Part shown: positions 1 to 8,600 of the stretch, piece by piece
How positions within the stretch are numbered: position 1 is the stretch's first letter
Layout of the letters: every line of letters begins with the position of its first letter
Source: Paenibacillus donghaensis
GTDB lineage: Bacteria; Bacillota; Bacilli; Paenibacillales; Paenibacillaceae
Assembly (NCBI RefSeq): GCF_002192415.1
Contig: NZ_CP021780.1
Span: 4,216,001-4,280,000 of the forward strand
Reading direction: 5' to 3'
DNA length: 64,000 nt
Notes under the pieces: generated by a model
The model's database searches: none
Seen by the model: only the letters and a program-made list of their open reading frames with translations
What the model was told of the DNA's origin: nothing
Made by a program: the position numbers and the translations under genes

Positions 1-216
1 GGCTGCTGCCTCTGAGTCCTCTGCGCCTGGCAGAGCTGCGGTCCCTGCCGGGGCGCCTATGCCTGGAAGAGCTGCGGCTACAGCCGACTGACTCTGGACC
101 GCGGCGAAATATCCGCTCAGCCAGACCTGCTGGTTCAGGGTTAAAGTGGGCAGAAGCTGGTTAAGCAGTTCAATCTGGCTCTCGCTAAAGGGACTGTTCG
201 TTACTTGTAATTGCAA
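1..216 (-). CDS. cysJ: Sulfite reductase (NADPH) flavoprotein alpha subunit, N-terminal part
   Basis: Partial gene: only the first 72 codons lie in the window and the frame is open to the left edge. The translation begins MQLQVTNSPFSESQIELLNQ and continues with LLPTLTLNQQVWLSGYFAA, which is the characteristic N-terminus of Bacillus-type CysJ, followed by an Ala/Pro-rich linker leading to the flavodoxin domain outside the window. CysJ passes electrons from NADPH through FAD and FMN to the hemoprotein CysI for sulfite reduction to sulfide. Two TTG codons are adjacent (219 and 216); I chose the second because it lies 6 nt after GGTGG and gives the family N-terminus. A cysI gene would be expected further left, which I cannot see. 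Confidence 0.82.
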   Translation of the reverse strand, partial: MQLQVTNSPFSESQIELLNQLLPTLTLNQQVWLSGYFAAVQSQSAVAAALPGIGAPAGTAALPGAEDSEAAA

Positions 217-571
217 CAATATCCACCTCTTCTGAATAGTACTTCATTCTGTTGATATCCGTAATTCTGATCGTACTGCATAGCTGATAAGATAGGATGA
301 TAGAGCAGCAACGGATCGACATGAGTTCAGGCTATCATAATTAATCGAAACCATCAACGAGTTCGGGATATCCTAATATTTTGTATATAATCTATATTAT
401 GTAATATATGCACTATAAACGAGCTAATTCAGAGTAAATCACCCTGTTATGAGTAAGATCATCATTTATTATGATAACTTCTATTAGATAAAATGATATA
501 ACTTTTGCAGAAAGTTGGCGCGGCAAAAACCCTTCCGGGATGATTCCACCCTGAAAAAGGTCGGATAAGGA
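217..571. other. AT-rich intergenic region upstream of cysJ
   Basis: This 355-bp stretch separates the cysJ start from the end of the metallophosphatase gene. It is very AT-rich between about 350 and 500 and must hold the cysJ promoter and leader. Several TATA-like hexamers can be read on the minus strand, for example TATAGA near 400 with TTTATA 17 bp upstream, but none is convincing. I looked for a SAM riboswitch or T-box, common upstream of sulfur genes in this group, and did not recognise one. Confidence 0.4.
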
Positions 572-1303
572 CTAACCCTCGCCTTTCCGCACACAATAGC
601 TTCTTAAGCCCTCTGCGCTAATCTCCAACCCATTCAGTTGATGGCCATAGGCGCAGCCCCCGTCGATTCCGATCTTGTCCCCCTCCGGGCTGAACCAGAT
701 CTCAGCTGTGCCATGCAGGCTTTCGGTTGAGGTATGGCCGAAGACGACAGACTTGCCCGCGTCAGGCAGCGGCACCTGGAAGAACTTCTCCCTAATCCAG
801 ATGAAATCGTATGGCGCTGTATTTCTCCAGTCGTCAAGGGATGGATCGATCCCCGCATGTACAAAAATATACGCCTCCGTCTCATGATACAACGGCAGAC
901 TTCCCAGAAACTCCAGATGGTGCCCGTACTCCTGTTTCATTTTTGCTTTTACATCCATATATTCCTTCCAGCCAAACACGGGTCCGGCAAGCTCCGGCGC
1001 GCAATAGCTCATCAGGGTATGGAAACCTCCATTAGTCATCCAGTGCGTATCCAGCTTGTCATCCTCGTTCATCAGCGCATCATAAGCCATTTTGTCATGA
1101 TTGCCCCCCAGCACCACGGCTCCCCATTCCCGGCTAAGCTCCATTACCCGTTCCACAACCGCTCGGCTGTCCGGCCCCCGGTCCACGTAGTCACCGAGCA
1201 GAACAAGCTGGTCGTGTGGCGGATGGTAGCCCATCAGCTTCAGCAAAGCGTTAAATTCCTCAATACAGCCATGAATGTCACTGACTACTAATGTTCTGGT
1301 CAT
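572..1303 (-). CDS. Metallophosphatase of the calcineurin-like (ApaH/PrpE-like) family
   Basis: The 243-residue protein shows the phosphoesterase signature in order: DIHG at residues 9-12, GDYVDRGPDS around 37-46, GNHD near 67-70, and later histidines in FVHAG and FGHTS that complete a di-metal site. These motifs define the serine/threonine phosphatase and diadenosine tetraphosphatase group, so it probably hydrolyses phosphoprotein or nucleotide phosphoesters in the cytoplasm. The exact substrate cannot be read from sequence. The ATG start follows AAGGAGAA at good spacing. It is a short stand-alone gene, on the same strand as its neighbours but separated from cysJ by a long leader. Confidence 0.85.
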   Translation of the reverse strand: MTRTLVVSDIHGCIEEFNALLKLMGYHPPHDQLVLLGDYVDRGPDSRAVVERVMELSREWGAVVLGGNHDKMAYDALMNEDDKLDTHWMTNGGFHTLMSYCAPELAGPVFGWKEYMDVKAKMKQEYGHHLEFLGSLPLYHETEAYIFVHAGIDPSLDDWRNTAPYDFIWIREKFFQVPLPDAGKSVVFGHTSTESLHGTAEIWFSPEGDKIGIDGGCAYGHQLNGLEISAEGLRSYCVRKGEG

Positions 1304-1356
1304 AGGTTCTCCTTATGGCGTACTGCCGTGATGTTTGTAATCATGCTTGAACCGCC

Positions 1357-2022
1357 CTACAATACACCGTTCATTCCACCAAATATCAGACCAAAAACAT
1401 TAAAATAGATCATGATAAAAGATAATATAAGGGCTATAGGTAGAATGGACAAAAATTGCATTTTGTTTTTCGGAATGATAAGCAACAGAACAACGATCAT
1501 GATTAGATATATTCCCATAAGCAATGGAACTAAATAGTAATGAGTGTGAATGGGTAAGTAAGCGTTACGTAATTCAAACCCTTCTGACAGCAAGACTGTG
1601 ATTGGAAGGGCCGAAACAATATTAGAAAATAATCCATTTCCACGCGCATACCACATAATATAAGCACAAACAGGAGATACCACCGCGCATATACTCCAAA
1701 AAACTATGGCTCTCTCCGGGAAAAAATGTAGAAAAAGCACTGTGTAAGCATAGTAAACGGAAAGCATCGACCCAAAAAAGGCGAATATTTTTACAGCCGC
1801 TAATTTGGGCGAATAGCTGAAAACCGATAAAAGTGCTGCGACAAATACCCATATACCAAGACGTCCACCAATATTGTCAAATATCGGGTTGATATTCGGA
1901 TTGTCCACAAGTTTTGCTGCTAAACCCAAAATTACTCCGGTAATCATTGCATTTACTATTGAAAAAACTTTTTGTTTTGTAGTTGATTTGTTTGTAACTC
2001 TACTCTGGTTCAACTTGTCCAT
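1357..2022 (-). CDS. Multi-pass membrane protein of unknown function
   Basis: I do not recognise a family. The product (221 residues from this start) has a short polar N-terminus and then about six hydrophobic stretches, including ITGVILGLAAKLV, IWVFVAALLSVFSY, VFWSICAVVSPVCAYIMW and LMGIYLIMIVVLLLII, so it is an integral membrane protein. A longer frame begins at 2061, but its AGGAGG touches that ATG directly; the ATG at 2022 has GGAGG 5 nt upstream and is the likelier start. Its AT content is higher than that of most neighbouring genes, which may point to acquisition. It stands alone between the phosphatase and a repeat region. Confidence 0.6.
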   Translation of the reverse strand: MDKLNQSRVTNKSTTKQKVFSIVNAMITGVILGLAAKLVDNPNINPIFDNIGGRLGIWVFVAALLSVFSYSPKLAAVKIFAFFGSMLSVYYAYTVLFLHFFPERAIVFWSICAVVSPVCAYIMWYARGNGLFSNIVSALPITVLLSEGFELRNAYLPIHTHYYLVPLLMGIYLIMIVVLLLIIPKNKMQFLSILPIALILSFIMIYFNVFGLIFGGMNGVL

Positions 2023-2236
2023 TAAACCCTCCAATTTTTCAAATTTATTTCCATTACCCATCCTCCTCGAAAGAACAAGGTGTCACATATAGTCCTATAG
2101 CTAGTGATTGCATCGTAGGGTTACCGAGTGCAGGGCAATTTTAGTTAGTTGTCGGACTCTCAGAGCAAATAGATGCGAAACTAGTTACTACTTAGGTCCC
2201 TCTGAGGATGTAGAATGCTACACTAGAGATTTCAGA

Positions 2237-2427
2237 GAAATTAGATGCAAAAGTGCATTTAATTTCAGCTGGAATTCCTGTTATTGGGTAAATAAGTGCG
2301 AATCTGCAACTATTTTCGAGTAAAACGATTGTTTAAGGCTCAGAATCCGAAATTAGATGCGTTTTCGCACTTATTTGCTCTAAAACAGAAAAAATCTTCT
2401 AATTAGATGCAGATTCGCAACTAATTC
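2237..2427. repeat. Array of four imperfect palindromes, copy 1
   Basis: Four palindromic units lie at 2237-2266, 2290-2316, 2349-2377 and 2400-2427. Each has a left arm like AAATTAGATGCR, a 4-5 nt loop and a right arm like YGCAACTAATTT. Spacers of about 20-35 bp between them differ in sequence. The whole block recurs nearly base for base at 52861-53050. Confidence 0.75.
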
Positions 2428-2485
2428 GGTGGATTGGACTGATGTGGCGATCAGACTTTGATGCTCGCCAATTAGATGCGTTTTC

Positions 2486-2767
2486 GGTTACTACTTAGGT
2501 CCAGTGAGGAACGATAGGGAAATTCTACCGCTAGTTGGACGAAGGTTGGACGTTCTGGTGAGCTTATAGGGAATTTTTACCACTAATGAAGTCCTATCCG
2601 CCCCGAATAGCCCTAAATGGACGATGTAGTGGTAACTTTTCCCTATAAGCCACGACAATCGAGCATGAGCCAGGTATTTTCGGTAGTTTTTCCCCATAGC
2701 CACCTCTGTTGTACTACTCCGAAGGCGCAAACCTACTTGGGGATGGCTGGGGTCCTAAGTAGTAACC
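2486..2767. repeat. Fold-back repeat with 17-bp terminal inverted repeats
   Basis: GGTTACTACTTAGGTCC at 2486-2502 faces GGTCCTAAGTAGTAACC at 2751-2767 (16 of 17 complementary). Inside, a strong stem pairs 2562-2585 (GCTTATAGGGAA and TACCACTA) with 2627-2650 (TAGTGGTA and TTCCCTATAAGC). A related motif, ATAGGGAAA followed by CTACC, also occurs outside that stem on both sides, so the whole 282 bp is largely self-complementary. There is no open frame of note. Confidence 0.6.
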
Positions 2768-2821
2768 AGTTTCGCAACTATTCCCGGACAATCAGTAACC
2801 TGGGAGGTTAGCAGCAGCAAA

Positions 2822-2855
2822 AAGACAGCCCCTAGGTCTGCCTGCGGGCTGTCTT
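2822..2855 (-). terminator. Rho-independent terminator
   Basis: Stem AAGACAGCCC (2822-2831) pairs with GGGCTGTCTT (2846-2855). Read on the minus strand the stem is followed by TTTTTG, so it most likely ends the aldo/keto reductase transcript after an unusually long, repeat-bearing 3' region. Confidence 0.7.
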
Positions 2856-2985
2856 ATGGTTACGCGATTTCCTGCCACGCTGGGCAACCGGTCACGCGGG
2901 CATTGCGACTCGTAGCCTCCAGCTCACAATAATGTCCCGCCACGTGGTCACCCGTACGCACAGACTTCCCACCACGCGATCAGCC

Positions 2986-3165
2986 GGTCACGCGGACTTC
3001 TCCTCACACAAGCCCCCTGCCATGAGATACCCGGTCACGCGGACTTCTCGTCACACAAGCCCCCTGCCATGCAGATACCCAGTCACGCGGACTTCTCCTC
3101 ACACAAGCCCCCTGCCATGCAGATACCCGTTCACACGGACTTCCCTTCATGCCAGCTCACGCATC
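2986..3165. repeat. Tandem 47-48 bp repeat
   Basis: Copies begin at 2986, 3033, 3081 and 3129 (the last incomplete). Each starts with GGTCACGCGGACTTCTC and runs through CACACAAGCCCCCTGCCATG to GATACCC. Weaker, degenerate copies can be seen from about 2889. The array lies between the stop codon of the aldo/keto reductase and its likely terminator. Open frames through it are repeat artefacts. Confidence 0.8.
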
Positions 3166-3171
3166 AGAAGC

Positions 3172-4146
3172 TTACCAAGCGTAAGCTTCCGGCGCGGGAC
3201 GGCCCGGTCCCGGGAAGATTTCATCCAGCTTCTTCAGGGTGTCCTCATCCAGCTCGATTTCGGTGACCCGCAGCGAGTCCTCGAACTGCTCGATCGTCCG
3301 CGGTCCGATGATCGGCGCGGTTACAGCAGGGTTCGCCAGCACCCAGGCCAATGCCACCTGGTCTTCCTGCTCGCCCAGCTCCCTGCAGAGCGCGGAGAAC
3401 TGCTCCAGCTGCGGGCGGTGCTTCTCCAGCTTGGCACTGCGGGCGCTGCGCACGCCGGTTCCGGCCAGCGCATTGCGGCCCAGCAGACCGCCTGCCAGCG
3501 GACTCCACGGGATTACACCCAGCCCCAGCTCATGCGAAGCCGGCAGAACCTCCAGCTCCGGCGTCCGCTCCAGCAGGTTGTAGAGATGCTGCTCGGAGAC
3601 AAGGCCGAGGAAATGGCGCGCCTTGGCTTCCGCTTGCGCAGACGCGATATGCCAGCCGGCGAAATTACTGGAGCCGATATAATCCACTTTGCCCTGCTGG
3701 ACCAGGATCTCAAAAGCACCCCAAAGTTCATTCCAGGATACCTTGCGGTCCACATGATGCATCTGATAGAGCTCCACATGATCGGTCTGCAGCCGCCGCA
3801 AGGAAGCTTCACAATGCCGTCTGATCTTATAGCCGGACAAGCCGCTTGCGGAATTGGGGCCATCCTGCTCATCGTACATGTCACCATAGACCTTGGTCGC
3901 CAGTACGACCTTCTCGCGCCGTCCACCGCCCTGCCGGAACCAGCGGCCGATGATCTCTTCGGTCCAGCCGCGCCGTTCCTGGCCGCCGTAGACGTTCGCG
4001 GTATCGAAGAAATTAATGCCGCCATCCAGCGCGGCATCCATTATTCTGAACGCATCCTTCTCTTCCGTCTCCGGGCCAAAGTTCATCGTTCCCAGACAGA
4101 GCTGGCTGACCTTGAGGCCTGATTTACCCAAGTAGCTGTACTTCAT
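3172..4146 (-). CDS. Aldo/keto reductase
   Basis: The 324-residue protein has the family length and motifs. It starts MKYSYLGKSGLKVSQLCLGT and carries the catalytic tetrad Asp48 and Tyr53 (FFDTANVYG), Lys85 (LATKVYG) and His130 (LYQMHHVD), then the NADPH-binding C-terminal half with VIPWSPLAGGLLG and GPRTIEQFEDSL. It should reduce aldehydes or ketones with NADPH in a TIM barrel; the physiological substrate is not evident. The ATG follows a GGAGGAA-like site. It stands alone between repeat DNA and the first TnpB element, whose right end lies about 65 bp upstream of its start. Confidence 0.92.
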   Translation of the reverse strand: MKYSYLGKSGLKVSQLCLGTMNFGPETEEKDAFRIMDAALDGGINFFDTANVYGGQERRGWTEEIIGRWFRQGGGRREKVVLATKVYGDMYDEQDGPNSASGLSGYKIRRHCEASLRRLQTDHVELYQMHHVDRKVSWNELWGAFEILVQQGKVDYIGSSNFAGWHIASAQAEAKARHFLGLVSEQHLYNLLERTPELEVLPASHELGLGVIPWSPLAGGLLGRNALAGTGVRSARSAKLEKHRPQLEQFSALCRELGEQEDQVALAWVLANPAVTAPIIGPRTIEQFEDSLRVTEIELDEDTLKKLDEIFPGPGRPAPEAYAW

Positions 4147-4212
4147 TCACAATTCCTCCCTCTGATTCTCGTAAGCGGAGCTTGTTGCCGGCTCTGCTTC
4201 TTAGAGTCTACT

Positions 4213-4345
4213 TTGAACCTCTCAAGGCTAAAGCCACGAGATTCTTGGGTAGTCCGTTCTACCGAACAGAATTGGTAATATATACCACCAAGCTATCCCT
4301 GTCGTTCCGACAGTTCGTGTAATCGCTACACGGTATGCAGTCTTT
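4213..4345 (-). ncRNA. Predicted omega RNA (reRNA) scaffold of TnpB copy 1
   Basis: In TnpB elements of this family the guide RNA covers the 3' end of tnpB and the right end of the element, with the guide starting just outside the element. Here that stretch contains a CTGTCG/CGACAG hairpin and the terminal CTCGTGGCTTTAGCCTTGAG hairpin, ending in GGTTCAA. The predicted guide therefore begins AGTAGACTCTAAGAAG (minus strand, from 4212 downwards). The scaffold's 5' limit is a guess; the 3' boundary is fixed by the element end. Confidence 0.5.
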
Positions 4346-5429
4346 TTCCTTCAGATAGAATATTCAGGCTGGCATTGAAATCTCGATCATGATGAGTTCC
4401 ACAGTTCGTACACGTCCATTGTCGTAGCTTCAGATCCTTTACTTCTTTGTTTTTGGTTCCACAACACGAACACAACTGTGAAGAGGCAAAGGTTTTGCCT
4501 ACAGTAACCACCCTGCGTCCATACCACTTCGCTTTATATTCAAGCAGGGTTCGGAAGTGATACCAAGAAACTTCGCTAATCGCTTTCGCCAGCTTATGAT
4601 TTTTCATCAGATTCGAGACTTGCAAATCTTCAATCGCAATCAGGTCGTGGTTTTTGACAATGTGCGTTGAAATCTTGTGCAAGTAATCGGTTCTGGCATT
4701 GACTATACGTTCGTGGATTCGAGCCACTTGGATTCGCTGCTGATTCCAGTTCGACGACCCCTTCACCCGTCTCGATAAGATCCGCTCTTCCCGAATGAGT
4801 TTTTGCTCCATCTTCCGTAGAAACTTGGGATTCGCAAACACTTCACCATTCGATAGAATCGCGAAATCCTTTAACCCAAGATCAATTCCGACTTCTTGGT
4901 TGGTTTTGGGCAAGGCATGCACTTCGGTTTCCACTACCAACGAGACAAAGTATGTACCGGAAGGATTGCGCCGGATGGTAGCGGATTGGATGCGACCTTC
5001 GACTTCTCTGGACTTTGCGAAACGTACACGTCCAAGTTTGGGTAACTTCATCTGATTTCCGTCCACCGCAATGTTTCCGCTCGTGTGTTTCGTTGTATAC
5101 GCCTGAACCTTGTTCTTTTTGGACTTGAAACAGGGAGCATCGTTTTGTCTCTTGAAAAATCGAGTGAAGGCATCCGCAAGGTTCTTCACAGACGATTGGA
5201 TCGCAATGCTATCGACTTCTTTTAACCAAGGGAGTTCCTTCTTCAAATTCGGCAGTTCCGAAGAACAGGAATCATACGATAATCCTTTACCGGTTGCTTG
5301 GAAGCTATCGTTCCACTTCGCTAAGAAGTGATTAAACACAAACCGACAGCATCCCATGGTTTTAGCGATGAGGACTTCTTGTGCTGGGCTGGGATAGAGA
5401 CGGAATTGGTAGGCTTTATTTACCAACAT
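4326..5429 (-). CDS. tnpB: TnpB RNA-guided nuclease, IS200/IS605 family, copy 1
   Basis: This 367-residue protein has the N-terminal helix-turn-helix region ([11 protein letters not shown]) and an apparently intact RuvC domain: Asp183 in GIDLGLKDF, Glu267 in IAIEDL and Asp350 in HDRDFNAS. A zinc ribbon with Cys320, Cys323, Cys340 and Cys343 sits between the second and third motifs. TnpB proteins of this family are RNA-guided DNA endonucleases that cut the empty donor site and so help the element persist. Eight residues differ from the copy at 53320-54423 (105, 127, 134, 135, 207, 215, 329, 365), none at catalytic positions. The ATG follows GAGGTG. Confidence 0.93.
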   Translation of the reverse strand: MLVNKAYQFRLYPSPAQEVLIAKTMGCCRFVFNHFLAKWNDSFQATGKGLSYDSCSSELPNLKKELPWLKEVDSIAIQSSVKNLADAFTRFFKRQNDAPCFKSKKNKVQAYTTKHTSGNIAVDGNQMKLPKLGRVRFAKSREVEGRIQSATIRRNPSGTYFVSLVVETEVHALPKTNQEVGIDLGLKDFAILSNGEVFANPKFLRKMEQKLIREERILSRRVKGSSNWNQQRIQVARIHERIVNARTDYLHKISTHIVKNHDLIAIEDLQVSNLMKNHKLAKAISEVSWYHFRTLLEYKAKWYGRRVVTVGKTFASSQLCSCCGTKNKEVKDLKLRQWTCTNCGTHHDRDFNASLNILSEGKRLHTV

Positions 5430-5589
5430 GGTTTCACCTCACATTCTGGTGTTGAATGGTTAGATGAACATAATCACAATCACTTTCAATTCTGAAGTTG
5501 TAACCTCAAATACAGAATATCATAGGTTGAATCATTTGAGCGATTATCTCTAAATAACAGTGTTTTGATTGTTTTCAAGAAACACCTGT

Positions 5590-5623
5590 CGGACAAGGCG
5601 TATCTAAAGATACGCCTTGTCCG
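5590..5623. repeat. Perfect 34-bp palindrome in the left end of TnpB element 1
   Basis: CGGACAAGGCGTATCT is followed by AA and then its exact complement. The same palindrome is present at 54584-54617 in the second copy. Left-end hairpins in this family are recognised by the single-strand transposase TnpA, and this one could also block read-through into tnpB. Confidence 0.8.
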
Positions 5624-5689
5624 AAGCCCATTCATCTCACGACTAAAGTCACGAGTGTTCTCGGCTAATTCATAAAATGGGAGGGATTT

Positions 5690-8600
5690 CTAATTACGCT
5701 CCGGTTCCCCGGCATCTCCGCTCTCCGGGAACAACACTGTTCCCGCTGCATTGTTGACTCTCACAATTTTCTCCAGCGTGTTGGACAGCTCTCCCGGCGG
5801 ATAAGGCTTCGTGAGATATTTCTCGACGGTATCATTCATCTGATTCTTCAGCGATTGGTCCAGAGCTGAAGAGATCACAATCGGCAGCTTCTCCGTTCTC
5901 GGATCAGCTTTCAGCATCCGGATCAGATCCCAGCCATCCAGATCCTCGCCCAGCATCAGATCAACGACAATCGCCACAAATGGCGTTTTGAGCGCCTGAT
6001 CGAACGCCTGTGTCGGATGATAGTGGTGGGTTACCCGGAAGCCTTTGGCCTTCAACTCCTCCGAGAGCAGCAGCGACAGGCTGTAGTCATCCTCCACAAT
6101 CATCACATTGGGCTTGGCTTCCTTATCCGCGCCCCATCTGCTCCATTCCTCTTCATGGCGGCTGGACGCACTGCGGTGAATCGGCAGACTGAACCAGACG
6201 GTAGTTCCTTCTCCTTCCGCCGACTCAATGCCGATGGAACCCTTCTGCTTCTCGATAATTTCCTTGCAGATCGCCAGCCCCAGCCCGGTGCCGCCGATTT
6301 TTTTGGAGGCGCTGTTGTCTACGCGCCGGAACTTCTGGAATAGCTGGCCAATCTGATCCTTCGGAATGCCCAGCCCCTGATCCTGAATCCTCACCACGAT
6401 CCGGTCTGGCTCATTGTGCAGCAGCACCTTGATTTCCTGGCTGTTAGGTGAGAATTTGATCGCGTTGCTGAGCAGATTGGTCAGCACCTGAATGATTTTA
6501 TCCTTGTCCGCCTCTACCTCAGAGTTATGGGCCTCATCCACCAGCAGCACATGATGGGTATCGCTCAGTTTATATTGATCGATGACTCCCAGCACAATTT
6601 CGCTAAGGTTAATCCGCTCAGTGATATATTGCTGCTTGCCCGATTCCATCCGCTGCAGATCGAGGAAATCATTGATCAGGTCAGTAAGCCGCTTGGCCTC
6701 TTTATGAATCGTCTCCAGGTACTTTAGCTGCTTCTCGGGTTTCATGGTTTTGGATAGCAGCAGCTCCGTGAATCCCAGCACACTGGACAGCGGAGTCCGC
6801 AGCTCGTGGCTGACCGTGCTCACCAGCTCCGATTTCATCAGGTCCAGCTCATATTCCCTGGTAATGTCGCGGTGTACGAACAAGGTGCCGATCCGGGACT
6901 GGCGGAAGACAGGAATCGCATACACATCAATATGCTTCAGCTGCTCCTTGCCTATGGAATACTGCATGCTGCTGGATTCTACATTCTCCGGCGACATCGC
7001 CTGCTGGAAGAAGGCCCGCAGCTGGTCCGATTCGTTCGAGGTGGTGACGAAATGCTCTTTCCACAGCTCCTTAGGAATGAGGGTGCCTTCCGCCGAGTCA
7101 TGGTAATCAAAAATCTGGCTGAGCGCCCGGTTCACATGCAGCATCGTACCATCCGTGTGCACAAATTGAATGCCTTCGTTGATATTGTCGACAATATCAC
7201 GGTTCAGCTTGCGGCCATATTCAATTTCCTCGTACATAGACAGACGTTCAATCGCAAGCGCCACCCGGTTCATCAGACCCTGAATTTCATTGGTCTCCTC
7301 ATCGCTGAAGCTGTGCCCGATACGGCTTCCGCAGAACACAGCCAGAATCTCGCCGTCCGCATTCACCACCGTGGTATAGAAATCGTAACAAAACAACTCG
7401 CTCGAGGAGATTCCCCGCTCTGCCAGCGATGCCTCCCGTTTGATCAGGTAGGACTTCTCACTCTGCAGCCGATACAGCATGCTTTCGCCCTGCTCCCCCA
7501 GGTAACGGTCCATGTTCTCCTGAGCTATTCCCTTAAACGCTGTGATTTGGTCCTTAACCAGCAGGAAGAAACTGGAATCGAAGGAATACAACCGGTTCAT
7601 GAAAAATATAAACTTGTCGGCAAATTCCTGCTTGTCCAGGGTGTATGTGATGTCGTGGTTGAGCTGGTTGTTAAGCTCCAGCATCACTTTGGTCTGCTCG
7701 GTGTTTTGGAGTGTTTCCGCCAGCTCCTGCTGCACGCTTTTGAGCGAGGTAATATCATTCGCAATCAGGATATATTGATAAATTCTGCCCTCATCGTTCA
7801 GATAAGGCATCACGGTGATATTCAGCCAGAGCACAGTTCCAGTCTTGCTTGTTACATCCACCTCGCTCGTCCATACCCCTCCTGCGCCCAGCTTGCCCAG
7901 AATATGCTGCAGTTGGGGTTCAGTTATGTTATTCAGGTCAAACAACCGGAAGGTAGAACCCACAATCTCTTCTTTACTGTAAAGCGTATACCGGCCGAGA
8001 TTATCGTTCGCGTAGGTGAACACCCCTTTGCAGTTGAGAATCCCGACGGCCGAGGATTGGTCCAGTGCCTTCATCATGCTCTCGATCTCGGTCAGCGAGC
8101 GCTCCAGCTTATGCTGCTGGTCCTGCAGCTCATTCTGCTGGGCATACAACTCCTCGTTCTGCATCATCAGCTCCTCTTCCTTATCCTGGATGCTGTGGGC
8201 CATATTCAGAAAAGCCCCGTGCAGCCGCCCGATCTCATCGCCGCTCTCCAGCTTGCCGAGCAGCAGCTCTTCGCCGGCAGCCAGCGAATGGGCCGCGCCC
8301 TCCAGCCGCACAATCGGTTCAATCAGATTCTTCAGAATCCGCCAGATCATCAGCGTGAACAGCAGCAGCACCACTGTGCTGAACAGGAAGGCATAGAGGT
8401 TGAACTGATTAGACTGCTTACGGGCCTTCAGGGTCAGCTCGCTAAGGGCGTTGTCTGCCCGCTGCTTGTATTCATTGGTATAGAGCAGGAATTCATTAAC
8501 CGACTGGGTGCTGCCGTCCTGGGACAAAGCTCTTATGCCTTCATAATCATCCGCGTTAGCCAAGGCAATCGCCTGGGGCAGCACCTCATTTTTGTAGCGG

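Larger units (their letters stand above)
2183..2767. mobile_element. Composite MITE-like repeat element with GGTTACTACTTAG-type ends
   Basis: The outer ends are aGTTACTACTTAGGTCC (2183-2199) and GGTCCTAAGTAGTAACC (2751-2767), near-perfect inverted copies of each other. A second left-type end lies inside at 2486-2502. No gene is apparent within. The element splits a palindrome: its left flank AAATAGATGCGAAACT (2167-2182) and right flank AGTTTCGCAACTATT (2768-2782) are complementary at 14 of 15 positions. The left part (2190-2460) is almost identical to 52805-53085. The pairing of two left ends with one right end suggests a fusion or partial deletion of two elements. Calling it mobile is inference from the termini and from the cleaner copies near 52.3-53.1 kb. 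Confidence 0.6.
4213..5671 (-). mobile_element. TnpB-only IS200/IS605-type element, copy 1
   Basis: The limits come from comparison with the second copy at 53207-54665: identity starts at TTGAACC and stops after GGCTAATTC, giving 1459 bp in both. On the minus strand the element begins GAATTAGCC, directly after TTTAT, and ends GAGAGGTTCAA. There is no tnpA, so it must be moved in trans, as in the IS1341 group. A perfect 34-bp palindrome sits at 5590-5623 near the left end, and a CTCGTGGCTTTAGCC hairpin marks the right end. There is no target duplication, as expected for this family. Confidence 0.85.

Noticed and set aside
217..571. SAM riboswitch or T-box upstream of cysJ
   Set aside because: No conserved core or terminator/antiterminator pair could be found by eye.
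2108..2323. Short plus-strand frame within the repeat element
   Set aside because: It reads through palindromic repeat DNA, and its near-identical counterpart at 52.8-53.1 kb does not keep the frame.
2237..2427. Palindrome array as a CRISPR array
   Set aside because: The units are imperfect palindromes that vary in sequence, the spacers are of unequal length and are shared between two loci, and no cas gene is nearby.
2932..4122. Long plus-strand open frame of 396 codons
   Set aside because: Its first part is a translation of the tandem repeat and the rest is antisense to the well-supported aldo/keto reductase gene.
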